Shown here: positions 27,453-35,749 of the stretch, piece after piece
Layout of the letters: every line of letters begins with the position of its first letter
How positions within the stretch are numbered: the first letter of the stretch is position 1
NCBI GenBank assembly: GCA_943371965.1
Contig: CALRWV020000003.1
Span: forward strand, 1-64,000
DNA from: CALRWV02 sp943371965
Lineage (GTDB): Bacteria; Bacteroidota; JABWAT01
Reading direction: 5' to 3'
Length of the DNA: 64,000 nt
The notes under the pieces: generated by a model
Told to the model about the DNA's origin: nothing
Databases searched by the model: none
The model's input: the letters and a program-made list of their open reading frames with translations, nothing else
Made by a program: the position numbers and the translations under genes

Positions 27453-29576
27453 ATGGTACATAAAAAAGAACTTGTACTTGAAGACGGAAGAGTTCTGTCA
27501 ATAGAAACCGGTAAAATGGCACGTCAGGCAAATGGCGCTGTTATGGTAACCTTAGGCGAAACCATGGTTTTAGTAACCGTGTGCGTAGCTTCAAAAGTGG
27601 ATGAATCAAAAGATTTCTTCCCATTGGCTGTTGAATTCCGTGAAAAAACTTCCGCTGCAGGAAAAATTCCCGGTGGATTTGTAAAACGCGAAGGCAAACC
27701 TTCAGATAAAGAAGTGCTTTCTGCACGTCTGATTGACCGTGCACTTCGTCCATTATTCCCTGCAAATTTCAGAGTTGAAACTCAGGTTGTTGCAACCGTT
27801 TTTTCAAGCGATACTGAAAATGATGCAGATGTTTTGGGTGGAATCGGTGCTTCAGCCGCTTTGGTTGTTTCCGATATTCCATTTTTCGGACCTATCACTG
27901 AAGTTCGTGTTGGAAGAATCGAAGGGAAATTCGTTGCATTTCCAACCCAAACTCAACTTAAACTTTCTGATATTGACGTGACAATCGCAGGTTCAGATGA
28001 TTCAATCGTAATGGTTGAAGGTGAAATGAACGAAGCTTCAGAAGCTGATTTTCTTGATGCTGTTAAATTTGCCCATGAAACCATCCGCAAAGTGAATGTC
28101 ATTCAAAGAGAATTGGCATCAGCGGTTAATCAAACCAAAAAAGTTTACGCAGATAAAGTTATCGACGAAGTATTGTTGGCTGATGTTAAAGCAACAGCTT
28201 TTCAGCGTCTGTTCGATGTTTATCACAAAGACACAACCAAACAGGAACGCAATGATTTGAAAGCTGCAGTTTATTCTGAAAGTCAGACAGCATTGCTTGA
28301 AAAATATCCTGATCAGGCTGGAAAAATCAGTGGATTTATTCATGACTTTGAATATGAAATCATGCGTGAAATGATCCTTTCCGAACAAAAACGTTTGGAT
28401 GGTCGTGATCTGGTTACTATTCGTCCAATCACAATTGAATTGGGATTATTGCCAAGAACTCACGGTTCAGCTTTGTTCACCCGTGGCGAAACACAATCAT
28501 TGACAACTGTAACTTTGGGTACCAAACGTGATGAACAGAATGTTGATGATATCATGGGTTCAGGAACTAAGAAATTCATGCTTCACTACAATTTCCCTCC
28601 ATATTCAGTTGGTGAAGTTGGAAGAATGACCGGTGTTGGTCGCCGCGAAATTGGACACGGAAATCTGGCAGAAAGATCACTTAAAAAAGTGGCACCTGAT
28701 GCTGAAAAATTTCCATACACAATCCGGATTATTTCTGATATTCTCGAATCAAACGGTTCCTCTTCAATGGCGACAGTTTGTGCTGGAACTTTGGCGATGA
28801 TGGATGCCGGTGTTCCGATCAGAAAACCGGTTGCAGGAATTGCAATGGGATTGATTAAAGAAGGCGACCGTTTCGCAATTCTTTCTGATATTTTGGGCGA
28901 TGAAGATCATTTGGGCGATATGGATTTCAAAGTAGCAGGAACTTCCGATGGAATTACCGCAATCCAAATGGATATCAAAATCCTTGGAATTACTTATGAA
29001 ATCATGGAAAAAGCACTTGCTCAGGCAAAAGCTGGTCGTTCACACATTTTAAACAAAATGTTGGCTGCAATCACACAACCGAAAGAACAGCTTTCGATGT
29101 ATGCACCTAGACTTTATACCATCATGATTCCGACAGATACTATTGGTGCTGTTATCGGGCCAGGCGGTAAAAATATCCGTGCAATTATTGAAGACTGTAA
29201 AGTTGAAATCAATATTGAAGACGACGGAAAAGTTGTTATTGCTGCATCAAACGGAGAAGCTGCTGACAAGGCTGTTCTGAGAATCAGACAATCTGCGGGA
29301 GTTCTTGAAGTTGGAACCATTTTCACAGGAACAGTAAAACGCATCATGAATTTTGGTGCATTTGTTGAATTGTTCCCTGGAAGAGAAGGATTGCTTCACA
29401 TTTCTGCCATCGACCACAAACGTCTTGAAAAAGTTGAAGACGTTTTAAAAGTTGGTGATCAGGTAACAGTGAAACTGATGAAAATTGATGGACAGAAACT
29501 TGAATTGAGCCGTAAAGCTTTAATTCCAAGACCTGAATCTTCATCTTCACCTTCAGAAGAAAATCACAATCAATAA
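27453..29576 (+). CDS. pnp: Polyribonucleotide nucleotidyltransferase (PNPase)
   Basis: 707 aa phosphorolytic 3'-5' exoribonuclease of the degradosome type. Two RNase PH domains (about 10-230 and 310-550; the second with GSALFTRGETQSL and a GDMDFKVAGT segment carrying the metal-binding Asp pair), an alpha-helical linker between them, a KH domain with GPGGKNIRAI (about 570-575) and an S1 RNA-binding domain (about 620-690, GTVKRIMNFGAFVEL). AAGGA lies 8 bases before the ATG. Length is typical. The C-terminal tail is short and Ser/Pro rich. Confidence 0.97.
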   Translation: MVHKKELVLEDGRVLSIETGKMARQANGAVMVTLGETMVLVTVCVASKVDESKDFFPLAVEFREKTSAAGKIPGGFVKREGKPSDKEVLSARLIDRALRPLFPANFRVETQVVATVFSSDTENDADVLGGIGASAALVVSDIPFFGPITEVRVGRIEGKFVAFPTQTQLKLSDIDVTIAGSDDSIVMVEGEMNEASEADFLDAVKFAHETIRKVNVIQRELASAVNQTKKVYADKVIDEVLLADVKATAFQRLFDVYHKDTTKQERNDLKAAVYSESQTALLEKYPDQAGKISGFIHDFEYEIMREMILSEQKRLDGRDLVTIRPITIELGLLPRTHGSALFTRGETQSLTTVTLGTKRDEQNVDDIMGSGTKKFMLHYNFPPYSVGEVGRMTGVGRREIGHGNLAERSLKKVAPDAEKFPYTIRIISDILESNGSSSMATVCAGTLAMMDAGVPIRKPVAGIAMGLIKEGDRFAILSDILGDEDHLGDMDFKVAGTSDGITAIQMDIKILGITYEIMEKALAQAKAGRSHILNKMLAAITQPKEQLSMYAPRLYTIMIPTDTIGAVIGPGGKNIRAIIEDCKVEINIEDDGKVVIAASNGEAADKAVLRIRQSAGVLEVGTIFTGTVKRIMNFGAFVELFPGREGLLHISAIDHKRLEKVEDVLKVGDQVTVKLMKIDGQKLELSRKALIPRPESSSSPSEENHNQ

Positions 29577-29598
29577 TTTTTTTGGTTATTGAGTTCTT

Positions 29599-29637
29599 AT
29601 CCACAGTTTGAAATTAAATTCGGACTGTGGATTTTTT
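29599..29637 (+). terminator. Rho-independent terminator of pnp
   Basis: ATCCACAGT (29599-29607) pairs with ACTGTGGAT (29624-29632) and runs into a T-rich tract. It begins 22 bp after the stop codon. Confidence 0.85.
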
Positions 29638-29675
29638 ATTTTATGACAATGACATTCAGATTAACTGTAACTGTC

Positions 29676-29767
29676 TGTCATTGCGAGGAACGAAGCAATC
29701 TCCTAAGCGAAATTGAGATTGCTTCATGATTATCCCGAACAATCGGGACAAGCTATTCGCAATGACA
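29676..29767. repeat. Three-stem intergenic repeat element
   Basis: Outer arms TGTCATTGCGA (29676-29686) and TCGCAATGACA (29757-29767) enclose two inner hairpins: GAAGCAATCTC/GAGATTGCTTC (29692-29702, 29715-29725) and TCCCGA-N4-TCGGGA (29733-29748). All three stems are perfect. Elements starting GTCATTGCGAGGAACGAAGC are, as I recall, widespread across unrelated bacterial genomes, so this is probably a dispersed repeat rather than a local regulator. Confidence 0.8.
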
Positions 29768-29780
29768 ATAAATACAACAA

Positions 29781-29815
29781 CTTCTGACTACTGTCTTCTG
29801 ACTTCTTACTACTTT
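29781..29815. repeat. Word-repetitive tract (CTTCTGAC family)
   Basis: CTTCTGAC occurs at 29781-29788 and 29795-29802, with GACT, TACT and TTCT variants around. It ends 5 bp before the peptidase ATG, leaving no Shine-Dalgarno. A related word, ACTTCTGACTCC, occurs at 44052-44063. Confidence 0.65.
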
Positions 29816-29819
29816 TCCT

Positions 29820-31067
29820 ATGACTGACTATTCAAAATATCACAAACACAAACTCTCGAACGGAATCAAACTGATTTCTGAGCAGCTTCCATTTTCAAAA
29901 TCGGTGACCATCAGTTTTTGGGTAAAAGCCGGTTCACGCCACGAAGCAGAAGATGAAATGGGGATTTCCCATTTTCTTGAACACATGGTTTTCAAGGGAA
30001 CTGAAAAACGCAAAATTTACCACATTGCAAACGGAATTGAATCAGTTGGTGGTTACATCAATGCGATGACCGATAAGGAAAATACCTGTTATTATGCACG
30101 TCTTCCGTTTGAATATGCAGAACGCGGTATTGAAATATTATCTGATCTTGTTTTTAATTCCAGCTTCAAATTATCTGAAATTGAAAAGGAAAAACAGGTT
30201 GTTATCGATGAGTTGAAAGGTGTTGAAGATAACGCCGAAGACTGGATTGGCGATTTGTTTGAAGAACAGCTTTTCCACAATCATCCGCTTGGTTTTCCGG
30301 TCATCGGGAAAGAAGAAACAGTCAATTCCTTTTCACTGAAACATCTTCAAAAACGGGGAAGTATTCATCAGGATCCGTCAAATATTCTGATTGCAGTGAC
30401 AGGAAATTTCGATCAGAAAAAATTGGTTGAAATGTTTGAAAAACATCTTACAGTCAAACTGAAAAAGAATCCGCTTTCAACAAAGAAATTCAATTGGAAA
30501 AACAAGAGTCCAAAAAATCTTGAACTGATAAAACCAATCAATCAAAGTCATTTGATGCTGGGTACTTTTACTCCTAAAATGTCAGATGATAAAATAAATG
30601 CAGGAATGATGATCAATTCAATTTTGGGTTCAGGAATGAGTTCACGGTTGAATTTGAGAATCCGCGAGAAATATGGCTTCTGCTATTCAATTTACAGCTT
30701 TTTATCAGGTTATTCTGATACAGGTGCTTTCGGAATTGCTGCCGCAATTGACAACAAAAAAATCGAAAAACTTGAAACTCTGATCATGAAAGAGCTGAAC
30801 GATTTCCAGAAAAACGGACCGACAAAACGCGAATACGATTCCATCAAAAAAGCCATGAAAGGCGGTTTGATGATAGGCAGCGAAAGTATGTCAAACAGAA
30901 ATTTATCTTTGGCAAAATCAGAATTGGTTTATGGAAAAAATAAAACCCTGAACGACCTTATTGCAGAGATTGATGCTGTGACCTTGGAAGATATCCACAA
31001 TTATCTGATCGAATTTCCTATCAACCATATTCAGGCGAGAGTACTGATCAGGGGAACGGAAGCGTAG
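29820..31067 (+). CDS. M16-family zinc metallopeptidase (processing-peptidase-like)
   Basis: 415 aa, two-lobed pitrilysin/MPP-type peptidase. The inverted zinc motif HFLEH (51-55) sits in a typical GISHFLEHMVFKGT context, with the third ligand Glu in the EKEKQVVIDEL helix about 70 residues on. The C-terminal lobe has the GSGMSSRLNLRIREKYGFCYSI segment of active bacterial members. No signal peptide, so probably cytosolic. Start codon follows a word-repetitive tract without a ribosome binding site; upstream alternatives are absent. Confidence 0.93.
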   Translation: MTDYSKYHKHKLSNGIKLISEQLPFSKSVTISFWVKAGSRHEAEDEMGISHFLEHMVFKGTEKRKIYHIANGIESVGGYINAMTDKENTCYYARLPFEYAERGIEILSDLVFNSSFKLSEIEKEKQVVIDELKGVEDNAEDWIGDLFEEQLFHNHPLGFPVIGKEETVNSFSLKHLQKRGSIHQDPSNILIAVTGNFDQKKLVEMFEKHLTVKLKKNPLSTKKFNWKNKSPKNLELIKPINQSHLMLGTFTPKMSDDKINAGMMINSILGSGMSSRLNLRIREKYGFCYSIYSFLSGYSDTGAFGIAAAIDNKKIEKLETLIMKELNDFQKNGPTKREYDSIKKAMKGGLMIGSESMSNRNLSLAKSELVYGKNKTLNDLIAEIDAVTLEDIHNYLIEFPINHIQARVLIRGTEA

Positions 31068-31072
31068 GACGT

Positions 31073-31140
31073 GAATCGTGAGTCGTAAATACAAAACTCA
31101 CTCTATATTATCTCACGTATGACGTATCACGACTCACGAT
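31073..31140. repeat. Left flanking repeat of the four-helix-bundle gene
   Basis: ATCGTGAGTCGT (31075-31086) is exactly inverted as ACGACTCACGAT (31129-31140), with CACGTATGACGTATCAC between. The same words (CACGACTCACG and CACGT-N3-CGTATCAC) reappear just after the gene at 31565-31596, so the gene is bracketed by related repeats. Confidence 0.7.
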
Positions 31141-31198
31141 AATGGTAGTGAAAAAAAAGATCTTCGTAAAAATTAAACTCTAAATAAATCGGGATAAT

Positions 31199-31558
31199 AT
31201 GTTGGATCTAAAACATAAAAAGCTTGATGTTTGGAAACTTTCAATTGAATTGGTGAAACTGATTTATGAAATAACTTCAAAATTTCCTCCAACTGAAATT
31301 TACGGATTATCAAATCAACTGAGAAGAGCATCAGTTTCATTTTCGTCTAATATAGCTGAAGGTGCAGCAAGAACTTCCGTTCTTGAAAGAAGAAGATTTT
31401 ACGAAATTTCAAGATCGTCACTGGTGGAAATTGACACCCAAATTGAGATTGCAATTTCATTAAATTTTATAAAGGCAGAAAACACTAAGGAAATTGAAGT
31501 ATTATGTGATCGTTTGTTCAGAGTGACTTCAAAACTCATTTCTTCAACTGAAAAATGA
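31199..31558 (+). CDS. Four-helix-bundle protein (23S rRNA intervening-sequence/S23 family)
   Basis: 119 aa. Matches the IVP/S23 family by LDVWKLSIELVKLIYEIT, FPPTEIYGLSNQLRRASVS, SNIAEGAART and the SLVEIDTQIEIAISL helix. The family was first seen in intervening sequences of 23S rRNA genes and also occurs as free genes; molecular role not established, although basic pentameric bundles related to the Avd proteins of diversity-generating retroelements are known. Here there is no rRNA or reverse transcriptase nearby. The gene is flanked by related short repeats on both sides, which suggests it arrived as a unit between the peptidase gene and ald. Confidence 0.9.
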   Translation: MLDLKHKKLDVWKLSIELVKLIYEITSKFPPTEIYGLSNQLRRASVSFSSNIAEGAARTSVLERRRFYEISRSSLVEIDTQIEIAISLNFIKAENTKEIEVLCDRLFRVTSKLISSTEK

Positions 31559-31564
31559 ATTTTT

Positions 31565-31596
31565 ACACGACTCACGTATCACGTCTGCCGTATCAC
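31565..31596. repeat. Right flanking repeat of the four-helix-bundle gene
   Basis: CACGACTCACG (31566-31576) is a direct repeat of 31128-31138, and the 17-mer at 31580-31596 matches the left-flank 17-mer at 14 of 17 bases. It begins 7 bp after the stop codon. Confidence 0.65.
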
Positions 31597-31613
31597 CCCC
31601 AAACGAAAAATCG

Positions 31614-31644
31614 TTGATTTTCATCGCCCTAAAATCTATCTTCG
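31614..31644 (+). promoter_or_regulatory. Bacteroidota-type promoter of ald
   Basis: TTG (31614-31616), exactly 20 bp, then TATCTTCG (31637-31644), one base from TAnnTTTG. It lies 45 bp before the ald ATG and just downstream of the right flanking repeat. Confidence 0.65.
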
Positions 31645-31689
31645 CACAACTGAAAACCATGTAGAACCAACCAAAAAAGGACAAATAAA

Positions 31690-32823
31690 ATGATTATTGG
31701 TGTACCAAAAGAAATTAAGACCAACGAAAACCGTGTTGGACTTACTCCCATGAATGCTGCGGCTTTGATCGCATCACGTCATACCGTTTATGTTGAAACA
31801 AATGCCGGTTTGGGTTCCGGTTTCCATGACAGCCACTACAAGGAAGTTGGCGCAAAAATTTTAAGAACTGCAAAGGAAGTTTATTCCAAAGCAGACATGA
31901 TCATCAAAGTAAAAGAACCGATTGCACCTGAATATAAACTGATCAAAAAAGATCAGGTTTTGTTTACCTATTTCCACTTTGCTGCAGCAAAGGAATTGAC
32001 CGATGCAATGGTGAAAAGCGGATGTATCGCAATTGCCTATGAAACTGTTCAGAAATCTGACCGTTCACTTCCTCTTTTGACACCGATGTCTGAAGTTGCC
32101 GGAAGAATGGCTATTCAGGAAGGTGCAAAATATCTTGAGAAGGTAATGGGCGGAAGAGGAATCCTGTTAGGTGGCGTTCCCGGTGTTGAACCTGCAAATG
32201 TTGTTGTTTTGGGTGGCGGAATTGTTGGATCAAACGCTGCAAAAGTTGCAGCAGGAATGGGAGCAAATGTAACCATTCTTGATGTTAACATTGACCAGAT
32301 GCGTTACCTTGACGATGTGATGCCGAAGAATGTTAGAACTTTGATGAGCAATGCATACAACATCAAAAAAGCAATCAAAGAAGCTGATTTGGTTGTTGGC
32401 GCAGTTCTGCTTCCAGGCGCAAAAGCTCCAAAACTGGTTACCAGAAAAATGTTGAAAGACATGAAACCCGGTGCAGTAATTGTTGATGTTGCGGTTGATC
32501 AGGGCGGTTGTATTGAAACCTGCAGTCCAACAACACATGAAAATCCGACTTTCGTTATTGATGGTGTGGTTCACTACTGTGTTGCCAATATGCCTGGTGG
32601 AGTTCCTGTAACTTCAACTTTGGCTTTGAACAATGCAACGCTTCCTTATGCGCTTCAACTGGCAAATAAAGGATGGATTAAAGCATGTTCAGAAAACAAT
32701 GAACTGAAACTTGGATTGAATGTGGTTCAGGGAAAAATCACTTACAAAGGTGTGGCTGAAGCATTCAAAATGAATTATGTTTCTCCTGAAGAAGCAATTT
32801 CTGCTGCGAAATCAAAAAAATAA
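31690..32823 (+). CDS. ald: Alanine dehydrogenase
   Basis: 377 aa NAD-dependent enzyme interconverting L-alanine and pyruvate plus ammonia. N-terminal substrate domain begins MIIGVPKEIKTNENRVGLTP, with the catalytic His in LFTYFHFAAA; the Rossmann NAD domain has VVLGGGIVGSNAA and the acidic LDVN end of strand 2. The C-terminal HYCVANMPGGVPVTST segment is characteristic. Length is typical and AAAGGAC precedes the start. It has its own promoter and terminator, so it is a single-gene unit. Confidence 0.97.
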   Translation: MIIGVPKEIKTNENRVGLTPMNAAALIASRHTVYVETNAGLGSGFHDSHYKEVGAKILRTAKEVYSKADMIIKVKEPIAPEYKLIKKDQVLFTYFHFAAAKELTDAMVKSGCIAIAYETVQKSDRSLPLLTPMSEVAGRMAIQEGAKYLEKVMGGRGILLGGVPGVEPANVVVLGGGIVGSNAAKVAAGMGANVTILDVNIDQMRYLDDVMPKNVRTLMSNAYNIKKAIKEADLVVGAVLLPGAKAPKLVTRKMLKDMKPGAVIVDVAVDQGGCIETCSPTTHENPTFVIDGVVHYCVANMPGGVPVTSTLALNNATLPYALQLANKGWIKACSENNELKLGLNVVQGKITYKGVAEAFKMNYVSPEEAISAAKSKK

Positions 32824-32850
32824 TTCAACTGAAAAATTGATACACTTAAA

Positions 32851-32882
32851 TGAAAGCAACCATTGTGTTGCTTTCATTTTTT
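32851..32882 (+). terminator. Rho-independent terminator of ald
   Basis: TGAAAGCAAC pairs exactly with GTTGCTTTCA over a 6-base loop, followed by TTTTTT. Its position also argues that dut starts after it, at 32912, not at upstream in-frame codons. Confidence 0.92.
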
Positions 32883-32911
32883 ATAATAAACTAAAAATTA
32901 CTGATTCGAAT

Positions 32912-33388
32912 ATGGAAAACAAACCTGCTCTGATTTCAAAATCAAATATTCTGAAATTCAAAAAACTTTCTCACTTTGATGGATTAGAATTACCATCTTA
33001 CGCAACAAAAGGATCATCTGGAATGGATTTACGGGCAGCTGTTCAAAGTCCTGTAACTTTGCAGACTCGAGAATACAGATTGATTCCCTGCGGATTTTCG
33101 ATGGAAATTCCGGAAGGATTTGAAGCACAGGTCCGTCCAAGAAGCGGATTGGCAGCGAAAAATGGTGTAACAGTTTTAAACACTCCTGGAACTATCGATT
33201 CCGATTACCGTGGTGAAGTTCAGGTTATCCTTATCAATCATGGTCAGGAAGCATTTACCATCAACCGTGGAGACAGAATTGCCCAAATGATCATTTCCAG
33301 TTATGCCAAAGTTGAAATTGAAGTTGTTGATGATCTTACCTTAACCGTTCGTGGAGATGGTGGATTTGGACACACAGGAAAACAGTGA
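32912..33388 (+). CDS. dut: dUTP diphosphatase (dUTPase)
   Basis: 158 aa trimeric dUTPase that hydrolyses dUTP to dUMP, keeping uracil out of DNA and feeding dTMP synthesis. All five motifs are present: GSSGMDLRA, PRSGLAAKNGV, GTIDSDYRGEV, DRIAQMI and RGDGGFGHTGKQ. An in-frame extension back to 32777 would run through the ald terminator, so the start at 32912 is used; the N-terminus still carries about 20 extra residues before the core. The 3' end overlaps the next gene. Confidence 0.96.
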   Translation: MENKPALISKSNILKFKKLSHFDGLELPSYATKGSSGMDLRAAVQSPVTLQTREYRLIPCGFSMEIPEGFEAQVRPRSGLAAKNGVTVLNTPGTIDSDYRGEVQVILINHGQEAFTINRGDRIAQMIISSYAKVEIEVVDDLTLTVRGDGGFGHTGKQ

Positions 33389-34073
33389 AACCATTCTTGG
33401 ATTTCATGATATCAGCGAAAAATTTGATTTCTCAATCAATACTATTCCTTCCGGTCAGTTAAATTCAATTCTTGATTTTATTTCTGAATATTCTGAAAAC
33501 AAAATATCCTTCCTTTTTGATGACGGCTATTCTTCCGTCTTGGAATTCAAAGAAAAACTTGCTCCATTTCAACCCAAAATAAGTATCATTACCAATTTTA
33601 TCGGAAAAACCAGCAAATGGGATACCCGAATGGGAGGAACTGGAAAAAGTCATTTAACTGAAAACGAAATTAGGGAACTTCAGAAATCTGGTTGGAAAAT
33701 TCTATCACATTCTCACTTGCACCATGCGCTTGACCAGTTATCCACTGAAAAACTGAAAACAGATCTGGAAACTTCAAAGAAAACTCTGGAAGATAATACT
33801 GACTCAGAAATTACCGGATTATCGCTTCCTTTTGGAAGATTTGACAATAGGGTCATTGAGATTGCAAATGAAGTGGGATTTCGGCATTTTTACAGTAACA
33901 GGGCATCAAATCAGGTGCAAAACATTGAGCGTTCTTTTTCAGTTTACCGATGGGAAGGAATTCTTTCCATCAAAAGAAAAATTGAACGGAATCAAATGGA
34001 ACTTTTGAAACTGAAAAGTATCAACTTCTGTTCGTTGGGAACAGTGTTGATGCAAAGATTTTTTTACGGATAA
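33357..34073 (+). CDS. Polysaccharide deacetylase (NodB-homology) family protein
   Basis: 238 aa, carbohydrate esterase 4-like fold. Seen: LGFHDIS at the N-terminus, the FDDGY metal/catalytic motif, LSHSHLHHA carrying the two metal His residues, LPFGRFDNRVIEIANEVGF (the family's PFG..D motif) and a closing YRWEG. No signal peptide, so a cytosolic substrate or an intracellular glycan is likely. Start is uncertain: GTG 33351, ATG 33357 and GTG 33360 all lie inside the end of dut, giving an overlap of about 32 bp. Substrate cannot be told. Confidence 0.85.
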   Translation: MVDLDTQENSETILGFHDISEKFDFSINTIPSGQLNSILDFISEYSENKISFLFDDGYSSVLEFKEKLAPFQPKISIITNFIGKTSKWDTRMGGTGKSHLTENEIRELQKSGWKILSHSHLHHALDQLSTEKLKTDLETSKKTLEDNTDSEITGLSLPFGRFDNRVIEIANEVGFRHFYSNRASNQVQNIERSFSVYRWEGILSIKRKIERNQMELLKLKSINFCSLGTVLMQRFFYG

Positions 34074-34086
34074 ATTGAGGTGATTC

Positions 34087-34344
34087 ATGACTGAAATTGC
34101 GGAAATGAAATCAGAAATAGTTCGTCTGATAGAGAATTCGTTCGATGAAATTACCCTCGCAAGAATTCAAAAAATTTTAGTTGAGCAGGATACCAGAAAT
34201 TACGGTGATTTATGGTATGGTCTGTCGGATTCAGAGAAATCTGAACTTATTTCTGCTTATGAAAAAAGCAAACTGAATGAAAACCGGATTTCAAATGAAG
34301 CTGTTCAAAAAAAATATTTTACACAATTGAAAATGATAAAATAA
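34087..34344 (+). CDS. Small antitoxin-like protein (addiction-module component type), orphan
   Basis: 85 aa, acidic, helical. The pattern of an N-terminal helical segment followed by LWYGLSDSEKSELISAYEKS and a closing NEAVQKKYFTQLK resembles the small antitoxin-like proteins common in Bacteroidota (W..L...EK..I..A......I..EEV...Y). No toxin gene is adjacent on either side. It follows the deacetylase gene by 13 bp with a TGAGGTG ribosome site and may share its transcript. Assignment is by pattern only. Confidence 0.55.
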   Translation: MTEIAEMKSEIVRLIENSFDEITLARIQKILVEQDTRNYGDLWYGLSDSEKSELISAYEKSKLNENRISNEAVQKKYFTQLKMIK

Positions 34345-34400
34345 TTCTGATCACTTTTTTTCAAACAAAATAAAACCCGGAAAATATCAGATAAATCAAA

Positions 34401-35666
34401 ATGCAACCAAACGAAAACCAAACAAATCCAATCCTACCCAAAGATGATTCCTTACCTGGTTTCATTGTTGGCGGACTAGCAATTCTTACTGCCTGTGTCT
34501 CTTTTATAATTCTGATTACAGGATCATGGCTATCTGCGGGTCCATTTTTGTATGGCTCAGTGACGGCCATTCTGCTTTATCCGTTCAGATCCGTTGCTGC
34601 AGTAAAAGCAATCTATATTGCCTTGATATTTGTTTTGGTTATCTACATTATCCGCGAACTTCAGGTTGTTTTGGTTCCATTTGTTGTGTCATTTATGGTG
34701 GCTTATATCGTTGCTCCATTGATGGGTTATTTCAGGAAATTTAAAATCCCTGCAACTATTTCTGCCATGATTGTAACTGCTATTTTTGTCGGCTCAGTTA
34801 TTTTTATGGTTTTTCTTTTCGGCCCGTTGCTGAGCAACCAGATTCAATCTTTATACAAGCAGCTTAATTTTCTTTTCAATTATATTCCCAACATGTTCAA
34901 TGAGCCTGAAGTGAGATCAATTCTTTTAAATCTTGGAATTGATCCTAGTCAGGTCAAAAGTCAGATCACATCAAACCTGTTTCCTGAAATCAAATCTTTT
35001 ATTATTTCGCATCTTGGTGTTCTGAATAATGTAGTTACTGCTTTAAGCTGGATTTTGAATATTGTGGTATCACTGATTCTGATTCCTTTTCTTCTTTTTT
35101 ATTTTCTGAAAGATTACGAAGAACTGCTTTTGAAATTCAAAGGTTTTATTCCTGACGACAGAAGGGATTTTTTCAAATTCCACAGCGTGAAACTCCAGCA
35201 GATTATTGCCACTTATGTCAGGGGACAATTGCTGATTGCTCTTATTGGTGGCGTAATTGCATTTATTCCGTTTATTTTATTCGGCGTTCCTTATGCGTTC
35301 ATGTTAGGTGTGTTTTACATTTTTCTCAGTTTGATTCCTTACATCGGAGTAATCATTACCATTGTTATCGGAATTCTTGTCAGTTCGGCATCAGGTGATT
35401 TTACATCAAATGCTTTGCTGATAACAACTGTTTTCCTGATTGTTGCAGGAATTCAAAATTTTATTCTTGCGCCCAAAATATTGGGCGATCAGGTTGGTCT
35501 TCATCCAGTTGTACTGATTTTATCCATTTCAGTATTTGGATATTTTCTCGGAATTCTTGGGATGTTACTCGCCATTCCCATCACAGCTGCAATCAATGTT
35601 TATTTCCGTGATTGGCTTGATAACAGGAATCAGCATTTCGCACTCAAAAAAATGAACCAGAATTAA
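34401..35666 (+). CDS. AI-2E/PerM-family membrane protein
   Basis: 421 aa inner-membrane protein with about eight hydrophobic segments. The order is typical of the AI-2E transporter (PerM/YdiK) superfamily: a soluble N-terminus, a paired helix region near VLVIYIIRELQVVLVPFVVSF, a cytoplasmic or amphipathic middle, LLFYFLKDYEELL, QLLIALIGGVIAFIPF, and the final GVPYAFMLGVFYIFLSLIPYIG and LGILGMLLAIPITA blocks. Members export signals or ions; substrate cannot be predicted. N-terminal about 55 residues before the core resemble two extra helices. No ribosome site stands out. Confidence 0.88.
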   Translation: MQPNENQTNPILPKDDSLPGFIVGGLAILTACVSFIILITGSWLSAGPFLYGSVTAILLYPFRSVAAVKAIYIALIFVLVIYIIRELQVVLVPFVVSFMVAYIVAPLMGYFRKFKIPATISAMIVTAIFVGSVIFMVFLFGPLLSNQIQSLYKQLNFLFNYIPNMFNEPEVRSILLNLGIDPSQVKSQITSNLFPEIKSFIISHLGVLNNVVTALSWILNIVVSLILIPFLLFYFLKDYEELLLKFKGFIPDDRRDFFKFHSVKLQQIIATYVRGQLLIALIGGVIAFIPFILFGVPYAFMLGVFYIFLSLIPYIGVIITIVIGILVSSASGDFTSNALLITTVFLIVAGIQNFILAPKILGDQVGLHPVVLILSISVFGYFLGILGMLLAIPITAAINVYFRDWLDNRNQHFALKKMNQN

Positions 35667-35669
35667 ATT

Positions 35670-35696
35670 GATAAGTTATCAGTTTTCAGTTAACCG
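35670..35696. repeat. Word-repetitive tract (TTATCAGTTTTCAGTT)
   Basis: A short run of CAGTT/TATCA words directly after the membrane-protein stop. It is one of the word-repeat family of spacers, without an evident hairpin. Confidence 0.5.
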
Positions 35697-35749
35697 TAAT
35701 CCAGAAAAACAGTAAAGTTAATTGCTGACTTTAACTTGCCGGAGCAAAT

